A stretch of 64,000 nucleotides of DNA from JAFMKE01 sp047621945 (lineage in GTDB: Bacteria; Bacteroidota; Bacteroidia; Chitinophagales; UBA8649), in NCBI GenBank assembly GCA_047621945.1, contig JBLHMK010000001.1, positions 26,059 through 90,058 of the forward strand. The letters run 5' to 3'. How positions within the stretch are numbered: position 1 is the stretch's first letter; each line of letters opens with the position of its first letter. The notes beneath the pieces are model-generated. The model did no database searches and was not told the DNA's origin. It worked only from the letters and a program-made list of their open reading frames with translations. This document shows positions 18,049-26,926 of this stretch, piece by piece. The position numbers and the translations under genes are program-made.

Positions 18049-18384
18049 ATGGCATTTAACGATGAGTTGGCAAATCGAACCCGTGTTTATTTAGGCGCAC
18101 ATCCAAGATTTAATGAAAAGAAAATGTTCAGTGGATTGACCTTTTTATTAGATGGAAAAATAACTGTTGGAGTTATGAAAGATCAACTCATGGTTCGAGG
18201 AATAGCTTCAAAAGAAGCTGAGTTATTATCTCAGGATGGGGTGAGTGAAATGAAATTCACTGGCAAAGCCAGGAAATAATTTATTTCTGTGAACGCATCT
18301 GCTTTTGAAAAAGAGGAACAGCTCCACTATTTTATTGAGCTAGGAATAGAACATGCAGAACATAAACTAAAAGAGAAAAAGTAA
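18049..18384 (+). pseudogene. TfoX N-terminal-domain protein interrupted by one in-frame TAA
   Basis: The first 76 codons (18049-18276) encode a TfoX_N-type domain: EKKMFSGLTFLLDGKITVGV and MKFTGKARK match the family. A TAA at 18277-18279 then stops the frame, but the same frame runs on without another stop to TAA at 18382-18384 and encodes the expected C-terminal helix (FISVNASAFEKEEQLHYF, then a Lys-rich tail). The stop falls where relatives usually carry a small residue after the basic pair. There is no frameshift, so this is either a very recent nonsense mutation, a sequencing error, or translational readthrough. TfoX_N proteins are small proteins of uncertain function. Confidence 0.8.
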
Positions 18385-18386
18385 GC

Positions 18387-20801
18387 CTAGTATAAAATAG
18401 GAAATTTGGCAGGATTGCTTTCATGCATCATCATATAGACTGCTTCAAAAACATCTTCTGCATTTGGCTTGCTAAAGTAATCGCCATCCGTACCATAAGC
18501 ACCTCGATGAGCCTTAGCTGTTATCGTAACAGGTGCAGCATCTAAATATTTATACCCTTGTTGCTCTTCTAAAACCTTTTGCATCATGTATGCACTTGCT
18601 CCACCAGGAACATCTTCATCAAAGAAAACTACTCGATTAGTTTTCTTCACTGATTTTACGAGATGATGATGAACGTCAAAAGGTAAAAGACTTTGAATAT
18701 CTATAAGCTCTACACTAATACCTTGTTCTTCTAGTTGCAATATAGCTTTATCTGCAATTCTAACACAAGAACCATAGGTAACAAGCGTAAGGTCATTTCC
18801 TACTTGTAAGGTTTCTGGAACGCCAAGTGGCAAACAAAATTCTTCAAGATTATCCGGCATAGTTTCTTTCAAACGATAGCCATTCAAGCACTCAATGATA
18901 AGTGCAGGTTCATCACTCTTCAACATAGTGTTATAAAAACCTGCTGCTTGTGTCATATTTCTAGGAACAAGAATGTTCATACCTCGAAGTGAGTTAATGA
19001 TCATTCCCATCGGAGAACCTGTATGCCAGATGCCTTCTAGGCGATGTCCTCTACTTCGAATAATTAAAGGGCAACGTTGTATCCCGTTAGTTCTGTATGT
19101 TAATGAAGCTACGTCATCGCTTAGTGGTTGTAGCCCGTATATCAAATAGTCTAAATATTGGATTTCAGCGATAGGTCTTAAGCCTCTCATGGCCATACCT
19201 ATGGCTTGCCCAACAATCGTTAACTCACGTATTCCAGTATCAAAAACACGATGAATCCCATGTTTTTCTTGTAGTCCAGCAAATCCCTGATTAACATCCC
19301 CAATTTTACCTACATCTTCACCAAATGCAATTACACGAGGATCTCTTTTTAGCATAAGATCAAATGCGGTATTAAGAATTTCAAAACCATTTTTTTCTTC
19401 ACTAGTAGAAGAAAATTTTGCACTCACTTCTTTTACTTTTAAAGCAGCATAAGGAGTTTCACTGTGAAGGTGAGTATTGAACGTCACTCTTGCTTCCGCT
19501 TCAAAATGATGTAGCCAGTTACTCAATTCCTTTTTTGCATCATGGGTTTCCCTTCCAATTATTCTAAGTATACGTTTTGCGCTTTCTACCAAGTCCTTGT
19601 TTACCGGGTTGTATGCAGACTTCAAATCTTTTGCAACTACCGCAATTTTATCTTTTAAAGGAGAGGCTTGCTCCAGCTTTGAAATAAGCGTTTGCAATTC
19701 GGCAATTTTCGATTTAATAGGTTTATTAAACTCACTCCATGCAGTCTTCTTACTTTCTAAAACATGCTGCTTCGCTTCTTTTTCTATTTGCTCTAACTCA
19801 GCGTTACTAGCTAATTTATTATCTTCAATCCACTCCCGCATTTTCTTTAAACAATCGAAGTCTACTTCCCATTGTAATCGTTCCTTTGATTTGTACCTCT
19901 CATGCGAACCTGAGGTACTGTGACCTTGAGGTTGGGTTACTTCAGTAATATGAAACAAAGCTGGAATTTGCTTTTCTCGAACCAGTTTAATTCCTTCTTC
20001 ATATACCGCGCACAATTCTGCATAATCATAAGCTTTCGCTTTAAAAATATACATCCCATTTCCATTGTCATCTATGCGAAACCCTTCTAGGACTTCAGAA
20101 ATGTTTTCTTTGGTTGTTTGATACTTTTTAGGAACGGAAATACCATATCCATCATCAAAAACAGTGAATGCCAATGGAATCTTTAATACACAAGCTGCAT
20201 TGATACTTTCCCAGAAGTGACCTTCAGAAGTGCTTGCGTCTCCAATAGTTGCAAAACAAACTTCGTTGCCCCCATTTGAAAAAGGATTGTCACCCTGTAA
20301 CTCTTCGTTATTTCTATAGAATTTTGATGCTAAAGCTAAACCAATTGCTCGAGGCATTTGACCGGCAGTACATGAGACATCTGCAGCAGTGTTGTATCGA
20401 TTTTTTAACTCCAACCATTCTCCATCCTTATCAATCAAAGGAGAAGCGAAGTGACCATTCATTTGCCGACCATTACTACTTGGGTCTGCACCTGGCTGAG
20501 AATCTGCATATAACTGAGCATAAAACTGTTGAACTGTAATCAGTTCTTTAGCAAGCATTAAGGTTTGATCTCTATAGTAACCCGAGCGAAAATCACCTTT
20601 GTCAAAATTCTTTGACATAGCAACTTGAGCCAACTCTTTACCGTCCCCAAATATTCCAAACTTGGCTTTCCCGGTAAGGACTTCTTTCCTTCCCATTAAG
20701 CTAGCCTCTCGACTTACAACAGCCAATCGGTAGTCCTCCAACACTATTTTTATGTAGTCTTGTTCGATATTCCCTTTAGTGTTTTTGGTTTTTGTGGACA
20801 T
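18387..20801 (-). CDS. fused E1 alpha/beta 2-oxoacid dehydrogenase (branched-chain type)
   Basis: About 804 residues from the ATG at 20801 (MSTKTKNTKG). Residues about 15-370 are the E1 alpha half and about 470-804 the E1 beta half, joined in one chain, so it should form the thiamine-diphosphate decarboxylase of a 2-oxoisovalerate-type complex. The ThDP motif begins FATIGDASTSEGHF and ends FDDGYGIS, with Asp where many enzymes have Asn. The beta half shows FGEDVGKIGDVNQGFAGL and EIQYLDYL. E2 and E3 genes are not in this window. It stands alone, convergent with the TfoX-like gene. Confidence 0.92.
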   Translation of the reverse strand: MSTKTKNTKGNIEQDYIKIVLEDYRLAVVSREASLMGRKEVLTGKAKFGIFGDGKELAQVAMSKNFDKGDFRSGYYRDQTLMLAKELITVQQFYAQLYADSQPGADPSSNGRQMNGHFASPLIDKDGEWLELKNRYNTAADVSCTAGQMPRAIGLALASKFYRNNEELQGDNPFSNGGNEVCFATIGDASTSEGHFWESINAACVLKIPLAFTVFDDGYGISVPKKYQTTKENISEVLEGFRIDDNGNGMYIFKAKAYDYAELCAVYEEGIKLVREKQIPALFHITEVTQPQGHSTSGSHERYKSKERLQWEVDFDCLKKMREWIEDNKLASNAELEQIEKEAKQHVLESKKTAWSEFNKPIKSKIAELQTLISKLEQASPLKDKIAVVAKDLKSAYNPVNKDLVESAKRILRIIGRETHDAKKELSNWLHHFEAEARVTFNTHLHSETPYAALKVKEVSAKFSSTSEEKNGFEILNTAFDLMLKRDPRVIAFGEDVGKIGDVNQGFAGLQEKHGIHRVFDTGIRELTIVGQAIGMAMRGLRPIAEIQYLDYLIYGLQPLSDDVASLTYRTNGIQRCPLIIRSRGHRLEGIWHTGSPMGMIINSLRGMNILVPRNMTQAAGFYNTMLKSDEPALIIECLNGYRLKETMPDNLEEFCLPLGVPETLQVGNDLTLVTYGSCVRIADKAILQLEEQGISVELIDIQSLLPFDVHHHLVKSVKKTNRVVFFDEDVPGGASAYMMQKVLEEQQGYKYLDAAPVTITAKAHRGAYGTDGDYFSKPNAEDVFEAVYMMMHESNPAKFPILY

Positions 20802-20885
20802 ATTAATTGCTTTGATTGTTTTGTATTTGGAACTGCAAATATACAAATTGCGAGGCGAATCTAAGCGTTAAATGCATGTTAATGA

Positions 20886-20918
20886 TTTGTATGGTTTCAA
20901 TTTTATTCCTTACTTTTA
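20886..20918 (+). promoter_or_regulatory. candidate Bacteroidota promoter of DUF1573 copy 2
   Basis: TTTG at 20886-20889 and TACTTTTA at 20911-20918 are separated by 21 bases, a good fit to the TTTG-N19-21-TAnnTTTG pattern with one mismatch in the -7 box. The start codon is 19 bases further on. Confidence 0.5.
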
Positions 20919-20937
20919 AGTCATAAATCAAAATACT

Positions 20938-21372
20938 ATGAAGCACTTATTTTTACTTTTATTCTTAGGCCTTAATTTAAGCAATGTAGCTTTCGCGCAA
21001 GGCAATGCGGAAATGTCTTTTGCTGAAGAAAAATTTAATTTCGGAGAATTAGACGAAGGTCCAAAAGTCAATCACGAGTTTATGTTTACGAATACAGGTA
21101 CGGAAGCTTTAGTTTTGAGTAATGTGAAAGCATCTTGTGGATGTACCACACCTTCTTGGCCTAAAGATCCTATCTTACCTGGTGAAGAAGGGAAAATTTT
21201 AGTGACCTACAATACAGCAAGAAGAATTGGATCTTTTAACAAGTCAATCACAATTACCTCAAATGCCACAGAGACTTCTAAAATTCTTTACATTTCGGGA
21301 AAAGTAAACGCCGTTCCAGAAGAGGAAACAATGCCAATTAAACAACCTTTAATGATGGCGCCATCGAATTAA
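20938..21372 (+). CDS. DUF1573 exported protein, copy 2
   Basis: A 144-residue secreted protein: signal peptide about 1-20 (ending VAFAQ), then one DUF1573 domain (FAEEKFNFGELDEGPKVNHE, FTNTGTEALVLS) with the conserved ASCGCTTP cysteines, and a short acidic/hydrophobic tail. It is a paralogue of the gene at 16700-17119, about 4 kb away in the same orientation, sharing layout and the cysteine motif but differing along most of its length. Followed by a strong terminator, so it is a single-gene unit. Function is not known. Confidence 0.9.
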   Translation: MKHLFLLLFLGLNLSNVAFAQGNAEMSFAEEKFNFGELDEGPKVNHEFMFTNTGTEALVLSNVKASCGCTTPSWPKDPILPGEEGKILVTYNTARRIGSFNKSITITSNATETSKILYISGKVNAVPEEETMPIKQPLMMAPSN

Positions 21373-21392
21373 TAATCAATAATTACACAATT

Positions 21393-21426
21393 AAAAAGTC
21401 CGAGTATGTACTCGGACTTTTTTTTT
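21393..21426 (+). terminator. intrinsic terminator after DUF1573 copy 2
   Basis: AAAAGTCCGAGTA (21394-21406) pairs with TACTCGGACTTTT (21409-21421) around a two-base loop and runs into nine T. The following Rid-family gene starts just after it at 21439. Confidence 0.92.
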
Positions 21427-21438
21427 ACATTTGTATCT

Positions 21439-21861
21439 ATGAAGATTAACACGAATAAAGCACCCAAACCAGTAGGTTCCTATCCACACGCTCGCAAGGC
21501 GGGAGATTTACTTTTTCTTTCCGGAATTGGACCTCGTTCAACTGAAGGCGATCACACTGGAGTTCCTGGTCTCGAAACGGACAAGAACGGAAATTTTGTA
21601 TCCTTCGATTTTGAAGCGCAATGTCATTCGGTTTTTCAGAATGTCAAAGCCGTTTTGGAAGCTAGTGAGGCTGATTGGATGGATTTGGTTGATGTTACTG
21701 TCTTCTTAACAGATATGAAACGAGATTTCCATACCTACAATAGAATTTATGCAGAGTACTTCAAGGATAATCAACCTTGTAGAACGACCTGCGAGATTAA
21801 AAGCTTACCTACCCCAATTGCCATAGAATTGAAGTGCATTGCTTATTTAGGTAAGAAGTAA
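21439..21861 (+). CDS. Rid-family deaminase, AmnD (2-aminomuconate deaminase)-like
   Basis: About 140 residues from the ATG at 21439 (MKINTNKAPKPVGSYPHA); the frame opens at 21406 but that would lie in the terminator. The protein is a YjgF/YER057c/UK114 fold member. SYPHARKAGDLLFLSGIGPR, the long GVPGLETDKNGNFVSFDFEAQ segment and VTVFLTDMKRDFHTYNRIYA match 2-aminomuconate deaminases better than general RidA imine deaminases. AmnD releases ammonia from 2-aminomuconate in 3-hydroxyanthranilate breakdown; no other gene of that pathway is in the window. It is followed by an MBL-fold gene 10 bp later. Confidence 0.82.
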   Translation: MKINTNKAPKPVGSYPHARKAGDLLFLSGIGPRSTEGDHTGVPGLETDKNGNFVSFDFEAQCHSVFQNVKAVLEASEADWMDLVDVTVFLTDMKRDFHTYNRIYAEYFKDNQPCRTTCEIKSLPTPIAIELKCIAYLGKK

Positions 21862-21871
21862 ACCATTGTCC

Positions 21872-22894
21872 ATGAAAAAAGTCCTTTTAATAAGTATCCT
21901 AATTCTTGGAATTATTTTGGTAGGGCTATCTATACTTTGGAATGTAAGGCCTGCTCCTGATGCTTTATCTGAATACAAAGTTGACCATAAAGAAGATTCT
22001 TACTTGGACGGACTTACTGTTCAGTTTTTAGGTAATACGAACCTTGTATTTAGCGATGGTGAAACAAGTATAATGACTGATGGGTTTTTTACTCGCCCCA
22101 ATGCATTTACCATACTTTTTGGTGAAGTTGAACCGGACATTAAACGGGTAAAAGAGAATTTGCACAACGCTGGCTTAGAAACTTTGGATGCAGTTATTCC
22201 TCTTCATTCTCACTTCGATCATGCCATGGATGCCGCGCTTGTAGCAGATCTGATGAATGCTCAATTGATAGGTTCTTCCTCTACTATTAATATCGGTCGA
22301 GGCTACGGACTTCAAGAAGAAAGTATGAGTATTCCTATATTGAATGAGCCTTTTAATATTGGGGCTTTTACTCTAACTTTTTTAACTTCTAATCATTGGC
22401 AATACCCTGACAAAAAACAAAGAGATTTGTTATTGAATCAGGATATTGAAGAACCTTTAATTACACCTGCATCTATCTTTGATTACAAAGAAGGAATCAG
22501 CTATATGATACTATTAGAACATGGTAATCATAAAATTGCCATTAATGGAAGCGCTGGATTTAAAGTAAATACAGTAGAAGACTTTGACGCTGATATTAGT
22601 TTCTTATCTATTGCAGGCTTAGAGTTAATGGACGGCGATTATAATCAAGGCTATCAAACTCATGTTATAGATGCAGTCAATCCGGAAGTATTAGTTCCTA
22701 TACATTGGGATGACTTTACTATTCCACTTTCTGAAGGATTAAAGACCACAAATATGCTGGTAAACTTTAAAATGGGTAGCGATTTAAGTAAAGCTTTTGA
22801 AATCATTGAAAGCAATAATTTACCTCAGAATAGAAAGATAAAAGTACTTCCGCTTTGGGAAATAATATCAGTTAAGGAATTGATTGAAAACTAA
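21872..22894 (+). CDS. metallo-beta-lactamase-fold hydrolase, membrane-anchored
   Basis: About 340 residues from the ATG at 21872 (the frame opens with TTG at 21866, two codons earlier). A signal anchor covers about 2-24. The MBL core shows HSHFDHAMD (His112, His114, Asp116, His117), then GSSSTINIGRG, later INGSAGF and VPIHWDDFTIP near the C-terminus, giving likely remaining metal ligands. The sequence resembles broad L-ascorbate/NAPE-PLD-like phosphodiesterase relatives, but the substrate cannot be named. It lies 10 bp after the AmnD-like gene, so the two probably form one operon. Confidence 0.85.
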   Translation: MKKVLLISILILGIILVGLSILWNVRPAPDALSEYKVDHKEDSYLDGLTVQFLGNTNLVFSDGETSIMTDGFFTRPNAFTILFGEVEPDIKRVKENLHNAGLETLDAVIPLHSHFDHAMDAALVADLMNAQLIGSSSTINIGRGYGLQEESMSIPILNEPFNIGAFTLTFLTSNHWQYPDKKQRDLLLNQDIEEPLITPASIFDYKEGISYMILLEHGNHKIAINGSAGFKVNTVEDFDADISFLSIAGLELMDGDYNQGYQTHVIDAVNPEVLVPIHWDDFTIPLSEGLKTTNMLVNFKMGSDLSKAFEIIESNNLPQNRKIKVLPLWEIISVKELIEN

Positions 22895-22897
22895 GCC

Positions 22898-24238
22898 TTA
22901 GAATATAGGTGTATCAATAAAAATTCTGACGTTTCCATCTTTGTCTTTTGAAGTCTCTTTAAATTGCTCATACAATTCTGGTCTGTCGTAAATTACAAAG
23001 TAATTGAAAGGGTCATTGATTATACTGTTCTTTATCTTGATAAAAGGATCTCCAGCATATGAGTTGTACAAACCTAATTTCACATCTTGCTCTTTGTAAT
23101 ACTTTTGAGCAATACCTCGATACAATTTATCGACGGTTTCTTGGTCTCCAACCGTCATCCAAGTAAACAACAATTTGTCAGTTAGTTTTAAGCTTGCTAG
23201 GACTTTAAAAATCCCTTTAGGATTGTCTAGCATGAAAGAAAAATAATCTCCCCAATTAACCGCAACACAAGCCGCTTTCATTTTGCCATTTTCATCAGCC
23301 AACATGTAAGCGCCTGAAGTTTTTGAATAATTCACGATTCGTTCATAGAAATGATAGAATTCTTCAAAACTAGGATATTGATTGAACATGTAATTCCCTC
23401 GATGGGCTTGACTCATGTCGAACAATTCTTCTAGCCGAACTTTATCATGTGTAATATCTACTAATTGTTTGCGATACTTGGTGCGACCATAAAATAAAGA
23501 AAGGTGTGAGTTGTTGGTAACAGGCCAAATATCCCATTTCTTATTGTAATGTTCTGCTAATTTTTTTAACGCACGATTAATTCTTTCGTTTGCTTTACCC
23601 ATTGCCGCATAGACAAAGTGAACGTTATTTTGATTAACTAAGTCTAACAAGATGGTAAACATGGTAGAAAATACTCCCGTACGTCTATATATTTTTTGAC
23701 CATTTCTAAGGCCTTCACTAATTCGAAGTAAGTTATAATAATATCCTTTATGTCGTTCTTCTCCTTCTAATCCATCGGTAAATTCAAATTCATTTGCATG
23801 CACATAACCGGCCAACTTATAGGGACACAAACCTTCTGCATCTTTTTTATCTTCTTCAACATCTAAAGCTAATACAACTATAGCGTTGTCGTTTATTGAC
23901 TCCAATGAAGCAGGCACATCGTGAAAGTATATTTGAAAATTCAGTTTACCTTCCGTTCCTTTATCATCTTGATGTTTTTCTGGAACAGAGATGACTTCTT
24001 TACATTCACCAAAAAAGTAATCTAAATCGCCTTTTAATCCGAAAAGTTGAAAGAGTTTATCTGCAGAATGCAAGTACTTAATAGGAAATGCAAAAAGTGC
24101 TAATCGGCCATCAAAACGGTCGAGACAATCTATTTGAATAGTTTTATAGTTCAAAGTGCCCTTACCTTCTATGGTAATGCTATCTTTTGAATCATGAATA
24201 TTATCTTCGAAAAAATAATGATAATTTCTATGTTTCAT
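22898..24238 (-). CDS. GNAT-like protein, candidate N-acyltransferase of long-chain base
   Basis: A 446-residue soluble protein without signal peptide. Residues about 150-235 read like an acyl-CoA N-acyltransferase (GNAT) core: YRRTGVFSTMFTILLDLVNQ, then VHFVYAAMGKANERINRAL and a helix with LKKLAEHYNKKW. Residues about 290-345 (FYHFYERIVN, AYMLADENGKMKAACVAVNWG) may be a second GNAT-like half. It is 32 bp downstream of the serine-palmitoyltransferase-type gene, in one operon. Bacterial ceramide synthase of Caulobacter is also a GNAT-fold protein located near spt, so N-acylation of the long-chain base is a reasonable inference. No specific family was recognised. Confidence 0.6.
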   Translation of the reverse strand: MKHRNYHYFFEDNIHDSKDSITIEGKGTLNYKTIQIDCLDRFDGRLALFAFPIKYLHSADKLFQLFGLKGDLDYFFGECKEVISVPEKHQDDKGTEGKLNFQIYFHDVPASLESINDNAIVVLALDVEEDKKDAEGLCPYKLAGYVHANEFEFTDGLEGEERHKGYYYNLLRISEGLRNGQKIYRRTGVFSTMFTILLDLVNQNNVHFVYAAMGKANERINRALKKLAEHYNKKWDIWPVTNNSHLSLFYGRTKYRKQLVDITHDKVRLEELFDMSQAHRGNYMFNQYPSFEEFYHFYERIVNYSKTSGAYMLADENGKMKAACVAVNWGDYFSFMLDNPKGIFKVLASLKLTDKLLFTWMTVGDQETVDKLYRGIAQKYYKEQDVKLGLYNSYAGDPFIKIKNSIINDPFNYFVIYDRPELYEQFKETSKDKDGNVRIFIDTPIF

Positions 24239-24270
24239 GGCTTGGTTTGGTGTTTGGATAATGAAACTGA

Positions 24271-25461
24271 CTAAATAAGGCCTATTTTTTTACCTATTTT
24301 TTTAAATGTACTAACGATGTATTCTAGATGCTCTGGCTCATGAGTTGCCATGTAACTTGTACGTAACATTTGCATGCCAGGAGGTATTGCCGGTGAAATA
24401 AAAGCGTTTACAAAAACACCTTCATCATAAAGCATTCTCCAAATTTTAAAAGTCTTTTCATCATCCCCAATAATAACAGGAACAATGGCAGTTTCGCCAT
24501 CCACCACTTGAAAGCCTGAGTCTTTTAATCCTCGTCTAACAAACTCTGTATTGGCACAAACTTTTTTAGGTAAATCCGGATTAGCTTTCAATACTTCAAG
24601 CGCAGCTAAAGCACTTGCCACTGAGGCAGGTGAGGGCGATGCACTAAAAATTAAAGCAGATGATTTATGTCTTAAATAGTTGATTACCTTTTCTTCGCCT
24701 ACCACAAAACCACCAATTGAGGCTAAGGTTTTGCTGAAGGTGCTAAGTATCAAGTCTGCATCATCTTGCACGCCAAAATGATGAGCGGTTCCTCTACCAC
24801 CAGGGCCGATAACACCAAAAGCATGAGCATCATCTACCACTACATTTGCATTATATTTTTTCCCTAATGCAGTCAACTGGTCTAGTGAAACAATTGACCC
24901 AAAGGTGCTGAAAACCCCATCGGTCGCAATCAATTTCCCATCTTCTAAAGGAAGCTTGGAAAGTCTCTTTTCAAGGTCTTCCATATCATTGTGTCGATAT
25001 CTAAGCACATTGATGTTTAAGCTGGACGCAATCATATTTCCCGCTACAATACTTGCATGATTATCTCTATCTGAAAGAATATGTTCTCCTCTTCCAACTA
25101 ATGGAGTTATTACACCTTGCCCTGCTTGAAAACCCGTGCTAAAAAGTAAAGCTGATTCTTTGCCCATAAATTTGGCAATCTTATCTTCCATTTCAACGTG
25201 TAAATCGATGGTCCCTGTTAGGAAACGGGAACCAGAACAAGATGTTCCATATTTTTCAATAGCCTTAATTGCGGCTTCTTTAACATGCGGATGAGTGGTT
25301 AATCCAAGGTAGTTGTTTGAACCTGCCATTACTACTTTCTTACCTTCCATGGTAACCACTGGTCCTTCACTATCTTGTATTTCTCGAAAATAAGGGTAGA
25401 TTCCTTGCTCTTTTACTTCTTCTGATCGATTAAAAGCTCTGCATTTATCTAAAATCTGCAT
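24271..25461 (-). CDS. alpha-oxoamine synthase, serine palmitoyltransferase / cysteate acyltransferase type
   Basis: About 396 residues from the ATG at 25461 (MQILDKCRAFNRSEE). PLP-dependent alpha-oxoamine synthase that condenses an acyl-CoA with an amino acid and releases CO2. Key residues: SDRDNHAS with His135 stacking on the cofactor, VVDDAHAFG (Asp211, His214 region) and LSTFSKTLA with the PLP Lys244. The N-terminal segment GIYPYFREIQ and GTSCSGSRFLTG resemble Bacteroidota SPT rather than BioF or glycine C-acetyltransferase. In this phylum the same family also makes the capnine base of sulfonolipids, so serine or cysteate may be the substrate. Confidence 0.85.
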   Translation of the reverse strand: MQILDKCRAFNRSEEVKEQGIYPYFREIQDSEGPVVTMEGKKVVMAGSNNYLGLTTHPHVKEAAIKAIEKYGTSCSGSRFLTGTIDLHVEMEDKIAKFMGKESALLFSTGFQAGQGVITPLVGRGEHILSDRDNHASIVAGNMIASSLNINVLRYRHNDMEDLEKRLSKLPLEDGKLIATDGVFSTFGSIVSLDQLTALGKKYNANVVVDDAHAFGVIGPGGRGTAHHFGVQDDADLILSTFSKTLASIGGFVVGEEKVINYLRHKSSALIFSASPSPASVASALAALEVLKANPDLPKKVCANTEFVRRGLKDSGFQVVDGETAIVPVIIGDDEKTFKIWRMLYDEGVFVNAFISPAIPPGMQMLRTSYMATHEPEHLEYIVSTFKKIGKKIGLI

Positions 25462-25530
25462 TATTACTAGTTTAAATTTCAAGCGAAGTTACTTTTTTCT
25501 TATTATTGCCATTCAACTTACACACAGAAT

Positions 25531-26523
25531 ATGTCCGACAAGCTTAAAATAGTACTAACAGGAGGAAATGGTTTCTTAGGAAGTCATCTAGTGGATAGAC
25601 TCCTATTGGAGAATACCGAAGTTCATTGTATTGTGCGTGAATCAAGCAATTTAAAATGGCTTAATGGCAAAAACATACACATTCATACTTGCGGTTTGAA
25701 GGATATTGACGCTATGTCTAAGGTGTTTGAAAATGTGGATTACATTTTTCATCTGGCGGGAGTAGTAGCCGCATTGAGCTATGAGGATTACTATTATGGT
25801 AATGTAGAGCTGACGAAAAATTTATTAGAAGCTGCCCTACCACATAAGGAGGGTTTAAAGAAGATTGTAGTTACTAGTAGTTTAGCTGTAGGTGGCCCTT
25901 GCACTAAAGAAACTCCTATTGATGAAACCGGTGGATTTAATGCGATTTCTTTATATGGCAAAGCAAAAGTAGAGCAAGAGCAACTATGCGCTCAGTATTA
26001 TAATCGACTTCCTATTACAATTGCGCGACCTTCCGTAATAAGTGGAGAAAGAGAAGTAGAATTGTTTGAATTTATCAAAACAGTAAATCAAGGCTTGGTG
26101 CCTTTAGTGGGCTCCGAAGACAAGTATGTGGGTATCGTAAATGTAAAAGACTTAACAGAAGGATTCTATCAAATGGCGTTATCAAGTAATACTGCTGGGG
26201 AAGCTTATTATATGAGTTCGGAAGAAGTCATTTCATGGAAAGAACTTGGGGAGATTTGTGCAAATAAATTAGGTAACAAACCGCTGTATCTGCACTTACC
26301 CCATTTTGTTATTCGCTCAGCAGGAGCTATTGCTGGATTTTTCGGGAAGCTAAGTGGCAAGGCGCCAACATTTGATGTAGAAAAGGCAAAAGAAGGGGTC
26401 GAAAGTGCTTGGATATGTAAGGTGAATAAAGCCAAAAGTGACTTTGGCTTTGTACAGACGGTTTCTATCAAAGATGGGGTGGAACAAGCTATTGATTGGT
26501 ATAAAGAAAATAATTGGTTGTAA
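25531..26523 (+). CDS. NAD(P)-dependent epimerase/dehydratase-type reductase, CerR-like candidate
   Basis: A 330-residue extended SDR: nucleotide-binding GGNGFLGS at 11-18, FHLAGVV at 73-79, SS at 116-117, and YGKAK with Tyr142 and Lys146. The C-terminal substrate domain ends in SIKDGVEQAIDWYKEN. The extended SDR family is broad, but its divergent position, 69 bp from the SPT-type gene, fits a reductase of the 3-keto group of sphingoid or capnoid bases, as for CerR in Caulobacter. Dihydroflavonol-reductase-like and 3-beta-HSD-like enzymes share the fold, so the substrate is inferred from context only. Confidence 0.78.
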   Translation: MSDKLKIVLTGGNGFLGSHLVDRLLLENTEVHCIVRESSNLKWLNGKNIHIHTCGLKDIDAMSKVFENVDYIFHLAGVVAALSYEDYYYGNVELTKNLLEAALPHKEGLKKIVVTSSLAVGGPCTKETPIDETGGFNAISLYGKAKVEQEQLCAQYYNRLPITIARPSVISGEREVELFEFIKTVNQGLVPLVGSEDKYVGIVNVKDLTEGFYQMALSSNTAGEAYYMSSEEVISWKELGEICANKLGNKPLYLHLPHFVIRSAGAIAGFFGKLSGKAPTFDVEKAKEGVESAWICKVNKAKSDFGFVQTVSIKDGVEQAIDWYKENNWL

Positions 26524-26611
26524 AGGGTTTTTGATTGGCAAAGTGAGTGCTGAAAGTCACAAAAGAATGAACCAAGAGCGCATAGCTTCGCAGTTCTAAA
26601 AACAATGAATT

Positions 26612-26923
26612 ATGATAGGAAAATGGATTAAAAAGTTTTTAGGAATGCCAGATGCGGATGAGTTAAAATCTTTTGCAGAGAGAGGGGCTGTAATTATTGA
26701 TGTGCGAACCAAGGGAGAATTTCAATCAGGACATGGAAAGAATGCTAAAAACATTCCACTTGACCGAATATCCACTGAAGCAGGAAAGATAAAAGCGATG
26801 AAAAAACCGATCATTGTCTGTTGCCGTTCAGGAGCAAGAAGTGGTCAAGCAGCTACTATTTTAAAAGGCAAGGGGATTGACGTAATGAATGGAGGTGCTT
26901 GGCAAAATGTAGCCAATCTCTAA
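26612..26923 (+). CDS. single-domain rhodanese
   Basis: A 103-residue rhodanese domain that carries sulfur as a persulfide on the catalytic Cys. The active-site loop CRSGAR starts at Cys71; the preceding VIIDVRTKGEFQSGH is the standard rhodanese start motif. No signal peptide. The N-terminal amphipathic MIGKWIKKFLGMPDA is a common leader for this subgroup. It ends three bases before the convergent GltB-like gene. Role in sulfur transfer is generic, the partner is unknown. Confidence 0.92.
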   Translation: MIGKWIKKFLGMPDADELKSFAERGAVIIDVRTKGEFQSGHGKNAKNIPLDRISTEAGKIKAMKKPIIVCCRSGARSGQAATILKGKGIDVMNGGAWQNVANL

Positions 26924-26926
26924 ACA

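Noticed and set aside
21406..21438. Start of the AmnD-like gene at 21406
   Set aside because: It lies inside the upstream terminator; the ATG at 21439 gives the normal N-terminus of the family.
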